Shown piece after piece: positions 63,320 to 64,000 of a stretch of 64,000 bases of DNA (positions within the stretch are counted from its first letter, which is position 1; the number at the start of each line of letters is the position of its first letter). This DNA comes from Micrasema longulum (Eukaryota; Arthropoda; Insecta; Trichoptera; Brachycentridae), in NCBI GenBank assembly GCA_022494885.1, contig JAGVSM010004879.1, positions 18,152 through 82,151 on the forward strand, in the 5' to 3' direction. The position numbers were made by a program, and so were the translations under genes. Under the pieces are notes generated by a model. That model made no database searches and had not been told where the DNA came from. It worked only from the letters and a program-made list of their open reading frames with translations.

Positions 63320-63935
63320 TATATATATAATTCCTCTGTACGTGTGATGTCACTGAACTCCTCCTAAACGGCTTAACCGATTTACGTGCGGTTTTTAGAG
63401 ACATATACATATTTGCGCTATGCGCGTGCGTAGATATTAAAAACGTTAATCTAATATGTTAAAAGAAGTAAAGAGTATAGATGTTTTATTCACCGATCTA
63501 CCAGGGTTGCATTCGAGGAGAATACATTTACAAAAAAAATGGAAAGATGTTGTTTTTTTGGGTATAAAAAGTTTGTTTTTGAGTGTTTATAAACAACATT
63601 TGTTTTTTGTGGATCTTAATCAGATTCTTTTCCTAAATTCCTTATAATTTCTGCCCATTTATTTCTTTTTACTGGAATTTTGTTAATACTAAAAATAATA
63701 TTAAATTCAAAACATTTTTAAAAATCGTATTTCTATATAAGTACACCCCTCTGTTGGTGAGAAGATCGGAGTTTGACGTTTGCAAAAAGAATGCCATATT
63801 TGAAAAAATATTTATTTTTTGTTTTGGAATTCAACCATAAACAAGTACCTAGGTACTTACTTATCAATGAAAAGTATTTTTCCAAGCTAATAGCGGGTAA
63901 GCTAACGTTTGGGCAGGACAACGTATGTCGGGTCC
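63320..63935 (-). mobile_element. Repeat X, copy 2
   Basis: On the minus strand it begins GTACAATAGCGGACCCGACA, TACGTTGTCCTGCCCAAACG, TTAGCTTACCCGC, then TTGGAAAAATACTTTTCATT, AAGTACCTAGGTACTTGTTT, TTGCAAACGTCAAACTCCG, and so on to GGTTAAGCCGTTTAGGAGGA and CACACGTACAGAGGAATTAT. It then meets an AT microsatellite (63310-63330). It runs about 60 bp further at this end than the 6.9 kb copy. The 63- and 62-codon frames over it (63456-63647, 63733-63991) are not conserved in the other copy. Confidence 0.65.
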
Positions 63936-64000
63936 GCTATTGTACCCATAAACATTTTGTCTATATTTCTATTTGTTTTCTCAATAAATAGAATTGAAAT

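Overview
This is an AT-rich eukaryotic, non-coding stretch that looks like arthropod and most likely insect DNA. That assignment is an inference. It rests on the mix of Jockey-, RTE- and L2/CR1-like non-LTR retrotransposon remnants, at least three tRNA-headed SINE families, pogo-, mariner- and hAT-type DNA transposon relics, and LINE 3' ends of the kind common in insect genomes. No bacterial operon, rRNA, genuine tRNA gene, CRISPR array or convincing host protein exon was found. It could be intergenic DNA or the inside of a very large intron.

Layout. 0-6.5 kb: dispersed repeat R, two decayed Jockey-like LINE pieces (2.87-3.48 kb plus; 4.80-5.68 kb minus) and a minus-strand SINE-3. 6.5-9 kb: a LINE-F tail, then a minus-strand LINE-A copy split by repeat X; more LINE-A and LINE-G tails follow. 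9.7-18.6 kb: repeat K, foldback family F1 carrying a hammerhead-ribozyme-like core (11.01 kb), SINE-2, a TIR MITE, a 613 bp element with GAGGAATTCC ends, SINE-1, and a second F1 copy interrupted by a LINE tail. 19-24 kb: GC-rich islands, a LINE tail, a complete non-autonomous hAT element with TIRs and an 8 bp target duplication (21.56-22.28 kb), repeat R, and foldback F2. 24.9-26.5 kb: repeat D cluster around a nearly perfect hairpin with about 93 nt arms, then an RNase-H-type LINE tail. 26.7-29 kb: SINE-1 and a poly(A)-tailed retroposon.

29.28-31.02 kb: the best preserved element, an L2/CR1-like LINE whose reverse transcriptase is open except for one stop. 31.05-33.63 kb: a pogo-like transposon with paired ends and an N-terminal DNA-binding remnant; foldback F3 and a LINE-A copy lie nested inside it. 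35-42.4 kb: LINE tails of several families and a mariner-like transposase relic hidden by stop codons on the minus strand. 43-48.8 kb: GC-rich islands and more LINE tails. 49.7-50.1 kb: a SINE-1 nested in a SINE-3. 51-57.7 kb: the MITE partner, LINE-F in inverted pair, an RTE tail with trinucleotide tail, another repeat D copy and an L2 3' end. 59-64 kb: LINE tails, a poly(A) retroposon with target duplication inside a LINE, repeats R, Q, F2 and X.

The pieces do not cooperate as a pathway; the window is a layered record of transposition. The most interesting layer is a set of long inverted (foldback) repeats whose arms carry hammerhead-like cores (GAYGAA, short hairpin, GAAAC, palindrome). 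This pattern resembles Penelope-like element terminal repeats. Family letters (R, X, K, D, Q, F1-3, LINE-A etc.) are labels used only in this report.
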